Below, in pieces: positions 23,810 to 36,611 of a DNA stretch of 64,000 nucleotides (positions are counted from its first letter, which is position 1; every line of letters starts with the position of its first letter). The DNA comes from Lunularia cruciata (Eukaryota > Streptophyta > Marchantiopsida > Lunulariales > Lunulariaceae). The notes beneath the pieces are model-generated. The model was not told where the DNA came from, searched no databases, and saw only the letters and a program-made list of their open reading frames with translations. The stretch is taken from contig OX419762.1 of the NCBI GenBank assembly GCA_948567375.1, positions 4,532,001 through 4,596,000 of the forward strand, given 5' to 3'. Made by a program: the position numbers and the translations under genes.

Positions 23810-26800
23810 AGTGTGAGATCAAGATGCAGGGGGTGAAGCATCCGGTGAGAGAACTGATCGACTCATGATCTGAAGTTAACCTCATGTCAAAGGCTGTCTA
23901 CAAAGAAGGTCGCTAGAAGGTGGACCATGACATTGACTGGAAGGTAAATTCAGTGAATACAACTAGGAATGCATTGTGGGGAGTCCTGATGTCAAGATCA
24001 AGATAGGGAATGTGGTAGAACCAATCAGCATGTTTGTACATGATACCTTGCCCTATCCGGTCATACTAGGACAGCCCTTTATCACTCAGTTTGGGATGGA
24101 GAGCAAAGTCTTGAATGATGGGACTCACATGGAAAAGGTCAGGAGTCAAAACGGGGCCAAAATAGTGCAATTCCCTACTATTTTTCCAGGCAGCAATAAG
24201 AACAAGAGAGAGTTAAGAGATCCGGAAAAGCCTACTAGAAGGTGGGGTTTCCACTAGGCGCCTTGGCAAGGAAGGTGGAAGAACGAGGCGCCATGTGCAG
24301 CATTCTACTGTAGGAAAACAACAAACAAGACTGTTTTGATAGGTCCTATGTTGGAATCCAAAGAGATAGGATTGTTTGCTTTGTGCATGTAGAGAACACA
24401 TCAAAGATTTTGCAAAAAGAAATGAGAAGGAAGGAGCAATGTCTAGAAACAGCTAGAGAAATGGATAATCTTCCAACACTCATTGGAGTGTTGGAAGATT
24501 GGGGAGAAGGCAAAGCAGTCTGGGAAGTGATCAGTGCAATGGAGAAAGGAGAATTTGTGATTGAAATAGGGAAGGAGCTTTATGGTCCACTTTCAGAATT
24601 GGTTCATAAAGTGGAGTGCAACACCAAGTACAAAATAGTAGACAAAAAGGTTTGTCCATTGCTGCTTCATTGCCATTGGATGCATCTAAATTGCTACGCA
24701 AGACTAGAGAAGAGCCAAGGGTGAGGCAGGTGAAGAATATTAGTCATTCCTTTACTGAGGAGACCTTGGCAGAGCTTACAATTGGAGGGGATGGTTTGCT
24801 CATGGAGGTTGAGCGCCAAGCATTTAAAGAGATGCTTAGTAAATGTGGGAAAGCTTTTTCTTTCAAGATTGAGGAGATCTGGTGTGTGAACCCATTGGAA
24901 ATCACACCAATGATCATTTTCACAGTTCCTCATGTACCTTGGGATCTAAGACCAATACCAGTGCAAAAAGGCACTTTTGCCCCAACTAACAGAGCTATTA
25001 AAGGAGAAGGTCAAAGCCAAAAAAATTTAGCCATCAAAAAGCACCATATTTGAATCGCTGGTTCACGATCAGAAAGAAGAACAAGAAGTTGCGGTTCACA
25101 CAACCGCCAAACAAGTTAACAATTTGAAATTTGAGTGTAGGACCGGCTGTAGATGATTTTGTTGAGGAGTTTGCAGGGAAGGCAATTTACTCTATTGGAG
25201 ATCTATATTCAAGGTATGATCAGTTTCAGCTCACTAAAGCCATGACCTAACCACCATATAGACACCTCTAGGCTTGATGTGTTTGTGCACTCTCCTGATG
25301 AGAGCTACTAACTTGGTGGCACATATGCAAAGTGCTATGAATCATATTTTGCAGCCCTTCATTCCTGAAAAGACCCGTCCGTTCCTGGATGATAGACCTA
25401 TTAAGGGTTGCCCAACGGGTGACAAGGACAAAACTTTGGTGGATGGCAGTATAAGGAGGTTTGTCATGGATCACATTCACGATGTGGAAGCTATACTTAA
25501 GCGGTTGATAGAGCCAGGAGTGACTCTTTCTCGAGAAGTCAGTATTTAGGCTTGGAGAAATTCTGGTGGTAGGACATCTATGTGGTTCATATGGGCAAAA
25601 ACCAAATCCGGAGAAGGTGGACATTATAGGGAAGATCAAAGATTGTTCCTTGGTTCAAGAGGTAAGACCGTTCTTGGGAGCATGGGTTTTCTATTGTATT
25701 TGGATACCTCATTTTGCTCATGTTGTAGAGCCACTTTACCAACTTCTGAGGAAGAGAATCAAGTTCATATGGAAGCTCAAGCATTCCATTGCTATGGTAA
25801 AGCTAAAGGAAGCGCTGCAAAACCCGCCAGTGCTTCATTTGCTTGACTACAGCTATGAGCGGCCAATCATAGCTATAGTAGATTTGAGTCCCTATGCTGT
25901 TGGATGGGCGGTGGGCCAAGAAGATGAAAATGGTAGCAGATATGCAGTGAAGTTTGGAGCAAGAATCTTCATAGAACGGCAGTGAGGGTATCCTCAGGTC
26001 AAGCGGGAGTTGTGGGGTGCCAAGATAGCATTAAGATAGGATAGGAATTGCTTGATTGGTGCCTATGTCATTTTAGAGACAAATTCCTTGCCGCTGCTAG
26101 GGATGGTTGCCAACTATGATACCCCAGATGTTGCAATGTTGCATTGGATTGCTTTCATTTGAATGTTTAATCTAGAGCTAAGATATATAGCTGGGAAGGA
26201 CAATCCAGTGGCTGATATGTTGTCTCAAGCGTGCTATGATGGAGCCAAAAATGGCTGTAAGGTAGATGTACATAAACTAGATCTGAATCTACCCTTTAGA
26301 GAAGAATTATACGCAGATGATCTTCTTGTTGTTGAGAAGTATCTTAGTTCCCTAGAGAAAAATTCAGAATGGACCATAGAGGAGTTTGAGAAGGTTAGGA
26401 GGAAGTCTGGCAAATTCTTGTTGAAGGACGGGTATCTTTGGCAAAGGCCCAAGAACCGTGCTGGAATTCCATTGAGAGTGGTGGGAGATGAAGAGATGAA
26501 GCAGAGAGTACTACAGGAATTGCATGATGCAAAGGCTGCGGGTCATTGTGGAGTTCAAGGTATGTATGAGCGCATTTGAATGTTGTATTGGTGGCCTGAG
26601 ATTTAAATAGAGGTATAGCATTATGTGGAGACCTGTGAAACTTGTCAAATCTACTCAAAGGTATAGCATAGAGATGGATTGAAACCTACTTACCCGCTAA
26701 ACCTTCATTTTCAGTGGGTCCTAGACTTAGTTCCTATGCCTTCAGGAGTGCAAGGAGAAAAGTATCTAGTATTGGACAAAGAGTACTTGTCTAACTATGA

Positions 26801-27600
26801 GGAAGGGAGGGCATTGACATTTACACATACCCAACAAGTATTTTGGTTTGTTTTAGAAGACATTTTTTCCATGCACAAATGCTTCTACCGGATGAGGGCG
26901 GATCAAAAGGAGTTGGATGCAAAGGAAGAAACTGATTCCTTTTCTAAGTTCAACATCGAATTGAACCTTACAACTACCTACAATCTGGAAGCCAATGATA
27001 AGAGTGAACGAGGTCATCTGTCGATAGTGAATGCTTTGGTGAAGACCTGCCGAGGTGAGACATACAAATGGCTTGATTTGCTGCCATTGGAGCTTATGGT
27101 GGATAGGTTGACTTGTAGCTCAATGATTGGAATGCCACTCACTGAGTTAGTGTCAGGGCATTTGCCTAATATGCCCATAGAAGAGGACATTGCAAGCTAG
27201 AGGACTGTTCAATGGGAGGATAACGTGCAGATAGAGGAATTGATTTGGCACAAAATCAAGCATTTTGATCTCACACTGCAGAAAATATAGGTGGCAAGGG
27301 ATAAGGTGAAGGAAGTGTGGTTGAAGAGCAAAGTGTATTTTGATAAGACTCACCGGCTTTGACTAGTGCCTATCCACAAAGAAGATTGGGTGCTGATTTT
27401 AGATAATAGCCTGGACATGTAGCACTCGGCACTCAAGAAGTTTTGCTCATCATTGGCATGGACCCTTTGTGGTCACCAAGGTGCATGAAAATGCAACCTA
27501 CAGCATGTGGGAGCTAGATGGACAAGGCACAAACTGCCATATGTAGGAAAAAAGAGTTAAGCTTTTCAAATGGCAAATAGAAACCAAGGAAGGAGATGAC
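23810..27600 (+). pseudogene. pol remnants of element B (protease, RT, RNase H, integrase), broken
   Basis: In order: an aspartic-protease region with PYPVILGQPFITQFGM (24050-24110), an RT region with recognisable palm blocks between about 24.9 and 25.6 kb, RNase H near 25860-25985 (PIIAIVDLSPYAVGWAVGQ), the H2C2 integrase finger near 26500-26650 (LHDAKAAGHCGVQGMYERI, then C..C), and an integrase core/C-terminal part at 26680-27600. The region carries many breaks and is a fossil. Confidence 0.75.
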
Positions 27601-27719
27601 CATGATAGCAGCTTGGAGGATGAACCAGATGAGGCTATTGGAGAAGGTTGAAAATGATCACCTAGAACCTTGTTGGTGCAGACCAAAGGCTGCACAAGAT
27701 TGGTAAGGGTGAATATCAT

Positions 27720-30170
27720 TGAGAAAAGACCCCGCATGTACTATTGATGCCATTTGGTTTGAAGGATTTGTTTTCTTGCATTGCAATGCCTTTGGGTTTT
27801 TTTTAGTTATTGTGTCTCTAGAATAACTTTCATGCCGTTGTGAAGTCAGAAGTTCTTTTATATTTCATAAGCTTGAAGGTTTGGAAATGATGCATAAACT
27901 TAGGAGTATCTATTAGTTTGCATGAAAACGGGAGTTCTTTTGAGAACCACCAACTCGGGGCTTAAATTTATATTATACGAGCTCAAGACTTTTGTTTTAT
28001 GTTACTGGGGTCTTAGGAGTATTTTCCATTTTTAGTGGCAGAGCAAGAAAAAAGGAGAAAGCTTCAAGTGATCAAGAGGGTTTAAAGAATGTTTTGTGAG
28101 CCTTTGGGGATACAAGCCAATAAAAGGTTGGGAAGAGTTTTGAGTGATCAGGAGGGCTTAAATTTTGTTTTCTTGAAGGAAGAATGGAGGGAGAGTGATT
28201 GACAATGGAAGGCGGGATAGAGAAGGGCATTTTTTTGAATATAAGAGCTTGATTGATAATGGAAGGCTAGATAGAGAGACATTTCCAAATGTAAGGGCTT
28301 GATTGACAATGGAAGGCCGTACATAGAAAGGCATTTTCAAATGTAAGGGCTTGAGAGGAGGTTGAAGGCTAGACAAAGAGACATTTCCGAATGTAAGGGC
28401 TTGATTGACAATGGAAGGCTGGACAAAGAAAGTCATTTTTTTAATGTAAGGGCTTGAGAGGAGGTTGAAGGCTAGACAGAGAGAGTACATTTTCAAATGT
28501 AAGGGCTTGATTGACAGTGGAAGGTTGGATAGAGAAGGGCATTTTTTAATGTAAGGGCTTGAGAGAAAGGTTGAAAGTTGGACAAAGAGAGTGCATTTCA
28601 CACGTATGCCTTGAGAGTGTGCTGCCTTAAGAGGGGAATTTTTTGCAAGAGTAGGGTTTGCTCGCAAAGGAGCATGAGAGGAGAGGTTTCTCATGAAGGA
28701 GAAGTCTGGACAGGAGCACGCTAGAGAGGAATTTTTGTAGGTATCCCTTGAGAGTGTGCTGCCTTAAGAGAGAAGTTTTTGTAGGTATGCCTTGAGAATG
28801 TGCTACCTTGAGAGAGAAATTTTTGCAGGTATGCCTTGAGAGGGGAAAATTTTGCAGGACTAGGGTCTGCTCATGAAGGAGCAGGAGAGGAGAGGTTTTT
28901 TCATGAAGGAGAAGTCTAGACAGGAGAAAGTTTCCCATGACTAGGGGTTTGCTTAGGAAGGAGCAGGAGAGGAGAGGTTTTTCATGAAGGAGAAGTCTGG
29001 ACAGGAGCAGGCCAAAGAGGAATTTTTGCAAGTATGCCTTGAGAGTATGTTGCCTTAATAATAGAGGAACTTTTGCAGGTATGCCTTGAGAGTGTGCTGC
29101 CTTGAGAGAGGAATTTTTGCACGTATGCCTTGAGAGTGTGCTGCCTTGAGAGGGGAAATTTTTGCAAGGCTAGGGTTTGCTCACAAAGGAGCAAGAAAGG
29201 AGAGGTTTTTCATGAAAGAGAAGTCTGGACACAAGAAAAATTTTCCGGACTAGGGTTTGCTGAGAGTGCTAGAAGGAGAGAATGTGTTACCAAGAGAGGA
29301 GAGGATTTTTGTAGGAAGTGTTGCCATGAGAGTGTATGGAGGTTTTTTCATGAAGGAGGAGTCTGGACTGAGAAGGAGAGATAGGAGTTGGACAGAGACT
29401 ATTTTTTGAATGTTGGAAGGAGAGTGTGAAGTTTGGACAGAAATTTCAAAGTGGCCTGACTTGTGTCAAACAGAAGGAGAGAAGAAGTTCCATGTGCTTT
29501 TGAGACAAGAATGAGAAACCCCAAGGGAGAATTTGCTGATCAGTGGAGACTTGGAGGGGATGTCAAGTGGAGACACTGCAGATAGGGAGATGAAGAGTTG
29601 TAAGGGATAGGAATTAGGACCAGGCTGATTCCTTTCTTTCCTTTATATGCTTGGTTAGTCAAAGTGCTTTGATGTGAACACTATTTAGTCAGGAGCTGTT
29701 TGAATTTTCTCACAGGATTTATAAACTAGGAAGACTTGGTATGGTGATGGAAATGAAATTCCTCATGAGTGAATGCATGTGTATTTGACAAGTGAATAGT
29801 GATAAGGAAAGAACATATTTTTGGAGTACTCAAACCAGCCTACATAGGTGAATCAGATCATTGAACAAGTTTCCCATGTTTAAGTTGGTCGCATAACCTG
29901 TGGACTAATCCACAAATCCCACCAGATCTGTTTCTATCAGACCAAACTAGACCATTACACCAAAAACCCCACCAAACCTAAGAATGATAGACCAAGAACA
30001 AAGTCAAGAATGAAAAAATGGGAACAATAGCCAAGGGAACAAGAAGTGCAGAAATAATCTAAAGCCTTATGCAAATATCCGTTGGGAAGACCCAAAAAAA
30101 TGGCAAACAAGTTTCCAAGAAAGAGTTATTGTCACTCAACCAGAAAATAGCACTAGTGTCTGACTACAAG
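27720..30170 (+). repeat. Right (3') LTR of element B, first part
   Basis: It starts TGAGAAAAGACCCCGCATGT and follows the left LTR through the same two arrays (about 28200-28600 and 28600-29350) and the unique 3' third to GACTACAAG at 30170, where Gypsy-C interrupts it. Confidence 0.8.
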
Positions 30171-30595
30171 TGTAAAAGACCAAATCCAAGGAGAGAAATA
30201 GGAGAATGGAAACTCACATTGGGACACTTGAATGAGGGAAAACTCTCAATCCTAGCATGAGCTTTGGCTTTGGTATTTATAGGTAGAATACAAGGCCCTT
30301 GAGAAGCTTCTCAAGAAGTTTACTCAAGCCGCTTTCTTAGAGTGCAAGCCAAGTTAACTAGGAAGCCTCTCAAGAAGCTTCCTTCTAGAAGCCGCCTACT
30401 TGGCATGCAAGCTAAACTAGTTGGAAGCTTCTAGAAGCTTCCTTCTAGAAGCTACTTACTTGAGGTGCAAGCTAAGCTAGCCAAGAAGCTTCCCAAGAAG
30501 CGTCCTAGATACTTCCGGAATATTCTAGGCTAATTTGTCCTATGTGCTACTTTGTAAGCCCGACTAACTTTGTCGCTAAACTCCATATTGTTACA
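30171..30595 (-). repeat. 3' LTR of Gypsy-C
   Basis: Ends TGTAAAAGACC...GTTACA. It is about 60 bp longer than its partner at 36152, with an extra AAGCTTCTAGAAGCTTCC module in the palindrome-rich middle. Confidence 0.9.
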
Positions 30596-30844
30596 TATTC
30601 CCCCGCCGCTAGTTGGTGACGTCCTTGTTGCTAGTGAGGCTTGGAATTCCTGGATGGCCGTCTGTGCATTTTGGAGATGAGAAAGAGGTTCCCATGTGGC
30701 ATCATGAAGGGAATACCCTTTCCAAAGGACCTGATACTTTGTATGTTGGTGATGGCCTCGTTGAATATGGAGACGCGCAAGGATACTATCAACTTTGTAC
30801 TCCTCATGAGCCTTGATAGGGACAGGAAGAGGGGGAGGTTGGAC

Positions 30845-33800
30845 TCAAGAGGAAAAGGAAGAGGGGTTAGGAACAAAGGGTTTTAACTTGGAAACATGAA
30901 AGATAGGATGGATACGCATGTGACAAGGCAATGCAAGTTGATAAGCAACAAGAGAGAAAATTTGGGTGATATCAAAGGGTCCTATCCAATTAGGTGCAAG
31001 TTTACGAACTTGGGTATCAAGTGGGAGAGGAAGGTTACTAGAGGATAGAATGAATTTATCACCAACTTCAAAGGTGAGATCACGATGATGGTGGTCCGCA
31101 TATTGTTTTTGGCGATTTTGAGCAACAAGGAGGTGAGACTTAGCTTGTTGGAGAGATTGGGATATAGTCGTCAAGAATGTGGAAGTATGAGGAACCTGAG
31201 ATGGAGGGGGAGCAAGAAGAGAATCTAGAACAAGCGGATCTTGGCCAAAATTGAGAAAAAAAAGGAGAAAATCTGGTGTTTGCATGTTTGGAATTGTTGT
31301 AGGCAAATTCTGCAACTACAAGACATTCATCCCAATTGGTATGGTAGACATTGACAAACGCACATAATATATTCTCCAATGTATGATTTGCACGTTTGGT
31401 TTGTCCATTAGTTTGAGGATGATAGGCCGTGGACAAAGCAAGCTTGGTGCAGAGTATCTGGAACAGTGCTTGCCAAAACTTCTCGGTAAATCAAGGATCA
31501 AGGTCGGAGATGAGTACACGTGGCATCCCATGATGCTTGAAGACATTGTCAAAGTAGATTTGCGCTAAGGTTGGAGCATCCATGGTATCACAAATTGGTA
31601 TCAAGTGGATATGCTTACTAAGCTTATCCACAAACACCGCGATTGCGGTCTATCCTTGTTTTGTCTTTGGCAAGGATGTGATGAGATTCAAGCTCACATG
31701 CTCCCAACAAGCGGATGGAATGGAAAGTGGTTGAAGGAGTCTACTCGGCTTTTGGTTGCAGGCCTTGTTACATTGGCAGCTCTCACACGATAAGATAAAT
31801 TCTCAAACATCTGGTGTCATGTTGGGCCACCACCATTGATGTTGGAGGATACCCGAGGTCTTGTCCACACCCATGTGACCAGCGATGGGTAGATCATGGG
31901 CTTCTTGAAGGCGCACAAGTTGAAGATCCCCTTTGGCTGGAACATAGATCCGGTCCGCATGGAATAGAAGGCCTTCCTTGAAGGAGAAGATGTTGTACTC
32001 CTTATCACCTATTGTTAGATGACCATGTACCATTTGGAAGAAGGGATCTTGTTGTAGAGCTAACCAAAACTCTTTATGGATCTTGGGGTCAATTGACACC
32101 GTCGTAATTGTTGCCACGATGAGAGGAAGAGACTTCAAATCAGGTCGTCATGATAGAGCATCAGGGATGACATGGAACCAACTTGGTTTGTACTCAAGTT
32201 TGATGTCAAACAATTGGAGTTGCTCTTCCCATTGATGATGTCGACTCTTCATGTGCTCCAGGTGTAAGGTCTGCAACAATGGCTTGTGATCAATTTGCAT
32301 GATCACTTGTTTCCCCATGAGATAATGCCTCCATACCTTATGGCATATACCATTTCAAGTTGTTCCTGATCTCAAGTAGAGTAATTTCTTTCAGCTATAT
32401 TTAGTTGGCAAAACACAAAGGCAATGGGATGTAATCCATCTGGGAATTCCTATTGCAACATAGCTCCAATTGCAAAGTTAGAAGCATCAAAATCAACCAC
32501 ACAAGGTAGTTGAGGATCATATGGTTGAAGAATGGGTCTTGAAGACACCATATGCTTTAACTTCTAGAATGCTTCTTCATGCTTGGTGTTCCATTGGAAG
32601 CTTGAGTTCTTTCCTAAGAGGTCAATCAATGGTGCAGCCACATGAGCATAATAGTGGATGAACCACCGGAAAAAACTGGCCAATCCATTGAATGCACGTA
32701 CTTCTGTAGCATCCTTCGGGGTAGGAAAATCAATAATGGCCTTGATCTTCTCTTCTTCCATCTTGATCCCCTCTGATGAGATCTTATGACCCAAGAAGGT
32801 AACCTCCTTCTGCCAAAAGGCACACTTTGACTTCTTGTAGTAAAATTTCCATTGCCATAGTCGTCTTAGGACTTCTCGCACATGATTCACGTGCTCTGCC
32901 TCTATCTTGCTATAGATTAAGATATCATCCAAGAACACCACCATGGACCAATCCAATAGTCCATCCAACATCTGATGCATCTGATCCATGAAGATTGTTG
33001 GAGCATTAGTGAGTCCAAAATGTAAAACTCTCCACTCAAAATGCCCATACCTTGTGCAAAAGGTAATCTTTTGCACATCCTCTCTATCAATTGGAATTTG
33101 AAAATAGCCGCTAAAAAGATCCAACTTGGAAAAGTAACGTGCTCCACTTAGTTGATCAAGAAATTCATTGATCCGAGGTAAGGGATATGCATTCTTCACG
33201 GTTTGCTTATTAAGCCCACGGTAATCATTACAAAAATGAAGTCCTCCATCCTTCTTTGGAACAAATAGTACTAGTGCTCCCCAAGGAGAGGTACTATGTC
33301 ATATGAAGTCCTTCTCCAACAACTCTGTAAGTGTTGTTTGCAACTCCTCCAACTCTTTTGGTGAGAGCTGATAGATTGGTCTACTCACTGAAGTACTCCT
33401 TAGCAATAACTTGATCTTGAAAGGCATACCTCAATCAGAGGGTAATCCCCTTGGAAAATCCTCCAAAAACACGTCCACAAACTCCTGAACTATCCAATCA
33501 ACCATTGCTTGATGAGGCTCTTGGCCTTCCTCAGATTTTTCTTGTGCCATTGGCTTGATCCACACCGCAAATACATACTTATCTTCCTCCAAAGTTTGCT
33601 CTATGGCTGCTTTACTAACAAACTTCCCTTCCATGGACTCATCTCTCTTCCAAGCTTGCTCCATGGTTGCCATCTTGGCAAACTTCCCATCTTGGGACTC
33701 ATCTTCCTTCAAGGCTCGCTCTATGGCTACCTTCTCGACAAACTTCCCATCTTGGGACTGACTATTCTTAGGTGTCTTACTCAGAGGTCCCAGACAACCT

Positions 33801-34110
33801 AATAGGAATTTCCTACCTTGGTGTTGTACTTGAATTTGTCATCAGGTCCAATCAAATTGAACCTTATGATGTTCAAGCCAAGGTAGACCCAGAATGATAT
33901 CATAGTGTAGAGGTGCCACTACAAACCTCATACACTCCAAATACTCCTTTCCAATCTTGAAGGTAACAGGATGCGAGGTGCGGAATGCAGAACCCTTTCT
34001 ATCATCCCCCATCATCAAACTACTTCCAATCACTAGCTTGATAGGAATACCCAATTCCTTTGCTACTTGCATATACATACAATTCTCTGAACTTCCAGAA
34101 TCAACCAAAA
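30845..34110 (-). pseudogene. Gypsy-C pol region
   Basis: Minus-strand domains from right to left: aspartic protease (34108-33842: MVDSGSSENCMY, YDIILGLPWLEHH), an acidic spacer (33712-33431), RT (33199-32564: ARYFSKLDLFSGYFQI, FLDDILIYSKIEAEH, CAFWQKEVTFLGH), RNase H (about 32500-32200), integrase with H2C2 finger (about 31960-31800: EAHDLPIAGHMGVDKT) and core (31436-31140: STAYHPQTNGQTKRAN), and a C-terminal GPF/chromo-like part (31315-30845: KLAPNWIGPFDI). This is the clearest Ty3/Gypsy pol in the window. Some breaks are present. Confidence 0.85.
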
Positions 34111-34682
34111 TCTTACAACCTCAATTAGATATTGTACCTTGCAAGTGAAACAAACTTGCATAAGGTCAAGCCTTCAATCCCATTGGAACTAATCAAGCTC
34201 CTAGTAGGCGGCTCAAAATCTCCTACTGGGATTCCTTGTTTCCTTGATCATTTTGCTCCACAACCTCCACCTAGGCAACTTGTCAAGGTCGTCCATTCTT
34301 GAGTGGACATTCAGCAATGCGATGCCCTATTTGGCAACAATAAAAACAACCACTATTTTGTCACAATTTCTCTCTATCTGCCATGCCAAGTGGTCTTTGT
34401 TGAATGGCATCAATCTCCATGGGTGCTGGCTCCTCCACTTGTGTGTAGTGTATTGGTAGGCTCTATGGAGGTCGAGGTCGAGACCAAGTTGTTGCCACCA
34501 AGGAATCAAAATGTTTGACCAACCGCATGGCTTCCTCCAAGTGTTGTGGCTCTTGCATGGTTACCTCTAATTTGGTTCTTGCCTTCAAGCCCCTCACAAA
34601 TCAATCCAGAGCTTCACCTTCCAATATATTTGGATTTTACATGATGGTGTTTTGAAATTGTGTGATGTAACTTCTTACAGAG

Positions 34683-35428
34683 TGTAATACCAAGGGTTAG
34701 CCATATGATCTAGATGTTAAATTCGGTTTGGTAACTTCTAGAATGATGTTATACATGATGGTCAAAATAGATCAAATAGAAGTATCACCAAAAGAGTACT
34801 TCTACTAATAGGGCAAAAACCAAAATAGACTTGAGAACCTTAGAACCAATAGCTAGACATATGATTTAAAGGTGAGAATTGGTTTGGTAATATCTGGAAG
34901 GATGTTACACATGATGGAGTAAACAGATCATAAAGAGGTATCACCAAAAGGAGACTTCTACTAATAGAGTAGGAACCGAAATATGCCTAAAATCTTTGAA
35001 GGCAATTTCGGAGGCCTAAACGGATGAATTAGGCCTCAAAAATGTGCAAATTCCCCCCCCCCCTTAAAACATAAGAAAGGCTGGCCTTTCCTCCCCCTTG
35101 CTTTGTCTCGTTGAGAGCTTTCCAACGAGACCTTACTCACGTGATTCTGAGATTCCTACATGAAGATTTCCTAACAGATTCCCTCCGGTCAAAGCTTGTT
35201 TGACCAACCAGATAGGACCTAGACCAGACAAGTCACCCATCCAAGTAAGTAATCCAAGGGTGGAGCTTGCTGACATGTAACATATCTGTGTCCCTAATCC
35301 TATGGTGGAGCTTCCTTGGAGGAGATCCTCTTTGTCTATATAATAAAGAGAAGGTGCTCCCTTGGAGCATCAAATGTTTGAGTGTGCAATCTGTGTCTTC
35401 TCTCTTCTCTTGTCTTTGGAGTATTACA
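34683..35428 (+). repeat. Solo LTR D (Gypsy-F family) inside the gag of Gypsy-C
   Basis: The sequence runs from TGTAATACC to GTATTACA, the palindromic ends of the Gypsy-F family seen at 47.7-55.0 kb. It is flanked by perfect 5-bp direct repeats CAGAG (34678-34682 and 35429-35433). It contains a partial tandem duplication (units at about 34697-34850 and 34851-34990) and a C10-11 run near 35055. No internal sequence is present, so it is a solo LTR. It is the innermost level of the nest. Confidence 0.9.
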
Positions 35429-36151
35429 CAGAGCCAATCTGTTTCAACTTTGCCAACTTATCCCATGCAACTCCTGTAGCATTTATAGCTTAGAATCAAC
35501 TAATTATTGTGCTCTTGAATTTTGCCCATGTCAAGACTGGTGTAACAATTTGTTGTTCCGCTCGCTCCACTTGGAATCTCCACCATAGTTTTGCTACTCC
35601 ATCCAACTGGCTAGAAGCCAAGAGAATCTATTTTTGCTTGTCTTGTAGATTGGTAGCTTCAAAATAACATTCACAATCAAACACAAAATTCTCCACTGCA
35701 TCCAGAAGATTCTTGCCTTCAAATACCTTGGGTTTAGGGAATCTGATCCAATCTTCTCCTTCTCGAATTGGTACTCTCTCCACATGCTCTTGTCGTCAAA
35801 GATCTTGTTCATCTAATAATTGAGTAAGTGTGCTTGATTTGTTGCTGCATAGCAAAGATAACATCAGGTATTGCCACCATGGTTGCTACTCTATCACACC
35901 ACTCTCAATCTATCTAATTTATTAACACATAAAAACAGCATGTCCACCATTCTCCATAAGTTACAACCGGAAGCACCAAGGGTTCCTTAGATATGGTGAT
36001 CATATGCAGAAAATCTTGTCCAAAGTGCAAGGTGATGAATTGTGTGAAATGATGCTTGGGTAGTACTTGGATGCAAAAATCCCAATGGTTTGGTGGAAGT
36101 GTATTTGGTGGTCCATAAATTCCATCCATCCCATTCCTGCTTTGATACCAA

Positions 36152-36516
36152 TGTAAAAGACCGAATCCAAGAAGAGAAATAGGAGAATGGAAACTCACAT
36201 TGGGACACTTGAATGAGGGAAAACTTCCAATCCTAGCATGAGCTTTGGCTTTGGTATTTATAGGTAGCATACAAGGCCCTTGAGAAGCTTCTCAAGAAGT
36301 TTTCTCAAGCCGCTTTCTTAGAGTGCAAGCCAAGTTAACTAGGGCACTTCTCAAGAAGCTTCCTTCTAGAAGCTACCTACTTGGCATGCAAGCTAAGCTA
36401 GTCGAGAAGCTTTCCAAGAAGCTTCCTAGATACTCCTGGAATATTTGAAGCTAATTTGTCTTATGTGCTACTTCGTAAGCCCAACTAACTTTGTCATTAA
36501 ACTCCATATTGTTACA
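36152..36516 (-). repeat. 5' LTR of Gypsy-C
   Basis: Ends TGTAAAAGACC...GTTACA. It lies directly next to the tRNA-Met-type primer site and is followed by the target duplication ACAAG. Confidence 0.9.
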
Positions 36517-36521
36517 ACAAG

Positions 36522-36611
36522 AGAACTACCAAGTCTTTGACAAACAAGACAGCCTAAGCATAAGCAGTTAGGTGCCCGGTGCAATCTCAAGACCTTACAA
36601 TCCCCATGACA
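36522..36611 (+). repeat. Right (3') LTR of element B, last 90 bp after Gypsy-C
   Basis: The sequence resumes with AGAACTACCAAGTCTTTGAC directly after the duplicated ACAAG and ends CCCCATGACA. It matches 21691-21780 of the left LTR. Together with 27720-30170 it completes the LTR. Confidence 0.8.

Larger units (their letters stand above)
30171..36516 (-). mobile_element. Gypsy-C: Ty3/Gypsy retrotransposon, youngest large element of the nest
   Basis: Minus-strand element with a 5' LTR at 36152-36516 and a 3' LTR at 30171-30595. The primer site TGGTATCAAAGCA (minus, 36139-36151) abuts the 5' LTR, and a G-rich purine tract (minus, about 30596-30610) abuts the 3' LTR. Flanking direct repeats ACAAG lie at 30166-30170 and 36517-36521. 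Parts: gag about 36150-34240 (with solo LTR D inside), protease 34108-33842, RT and RNase H about 33300-32200, integrase about 32138-31140, C-terminal part to about 30845. Long frames survive (RT 211 codons) and the LTRs look about 97% alike by eye, apart from a length difference of about 60 bp. It is the most recent large insertion here, but is broken in several places. Confidence 0.9.
18988..36611 (+). mobile_element. Element B: large-LTR Ty3/Gypsy retrotransposon, broken and invaded
   Basis: This is a plus-strand element with very long LTRs (left 18988-21780; right 27720-30170 plus 36522-36611, split by Gypsy-C). A primer-binding-like TGGCAACCATGTTGGGG follows the left LTR at 21785. Internal parts are gag (about 21910-23370), protease (about 23810-24250), RT and RNase H (about 24730-25985) and integrase (about 26160-27200), with a C-terminal stretch to about 27600. 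It lies in the gag region of Gypsy-A. LTR pairs match at roughly nine in ten positions by eye, so it is of intermediate age. Multiple breaks; not intact. Confidence 0.8.
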
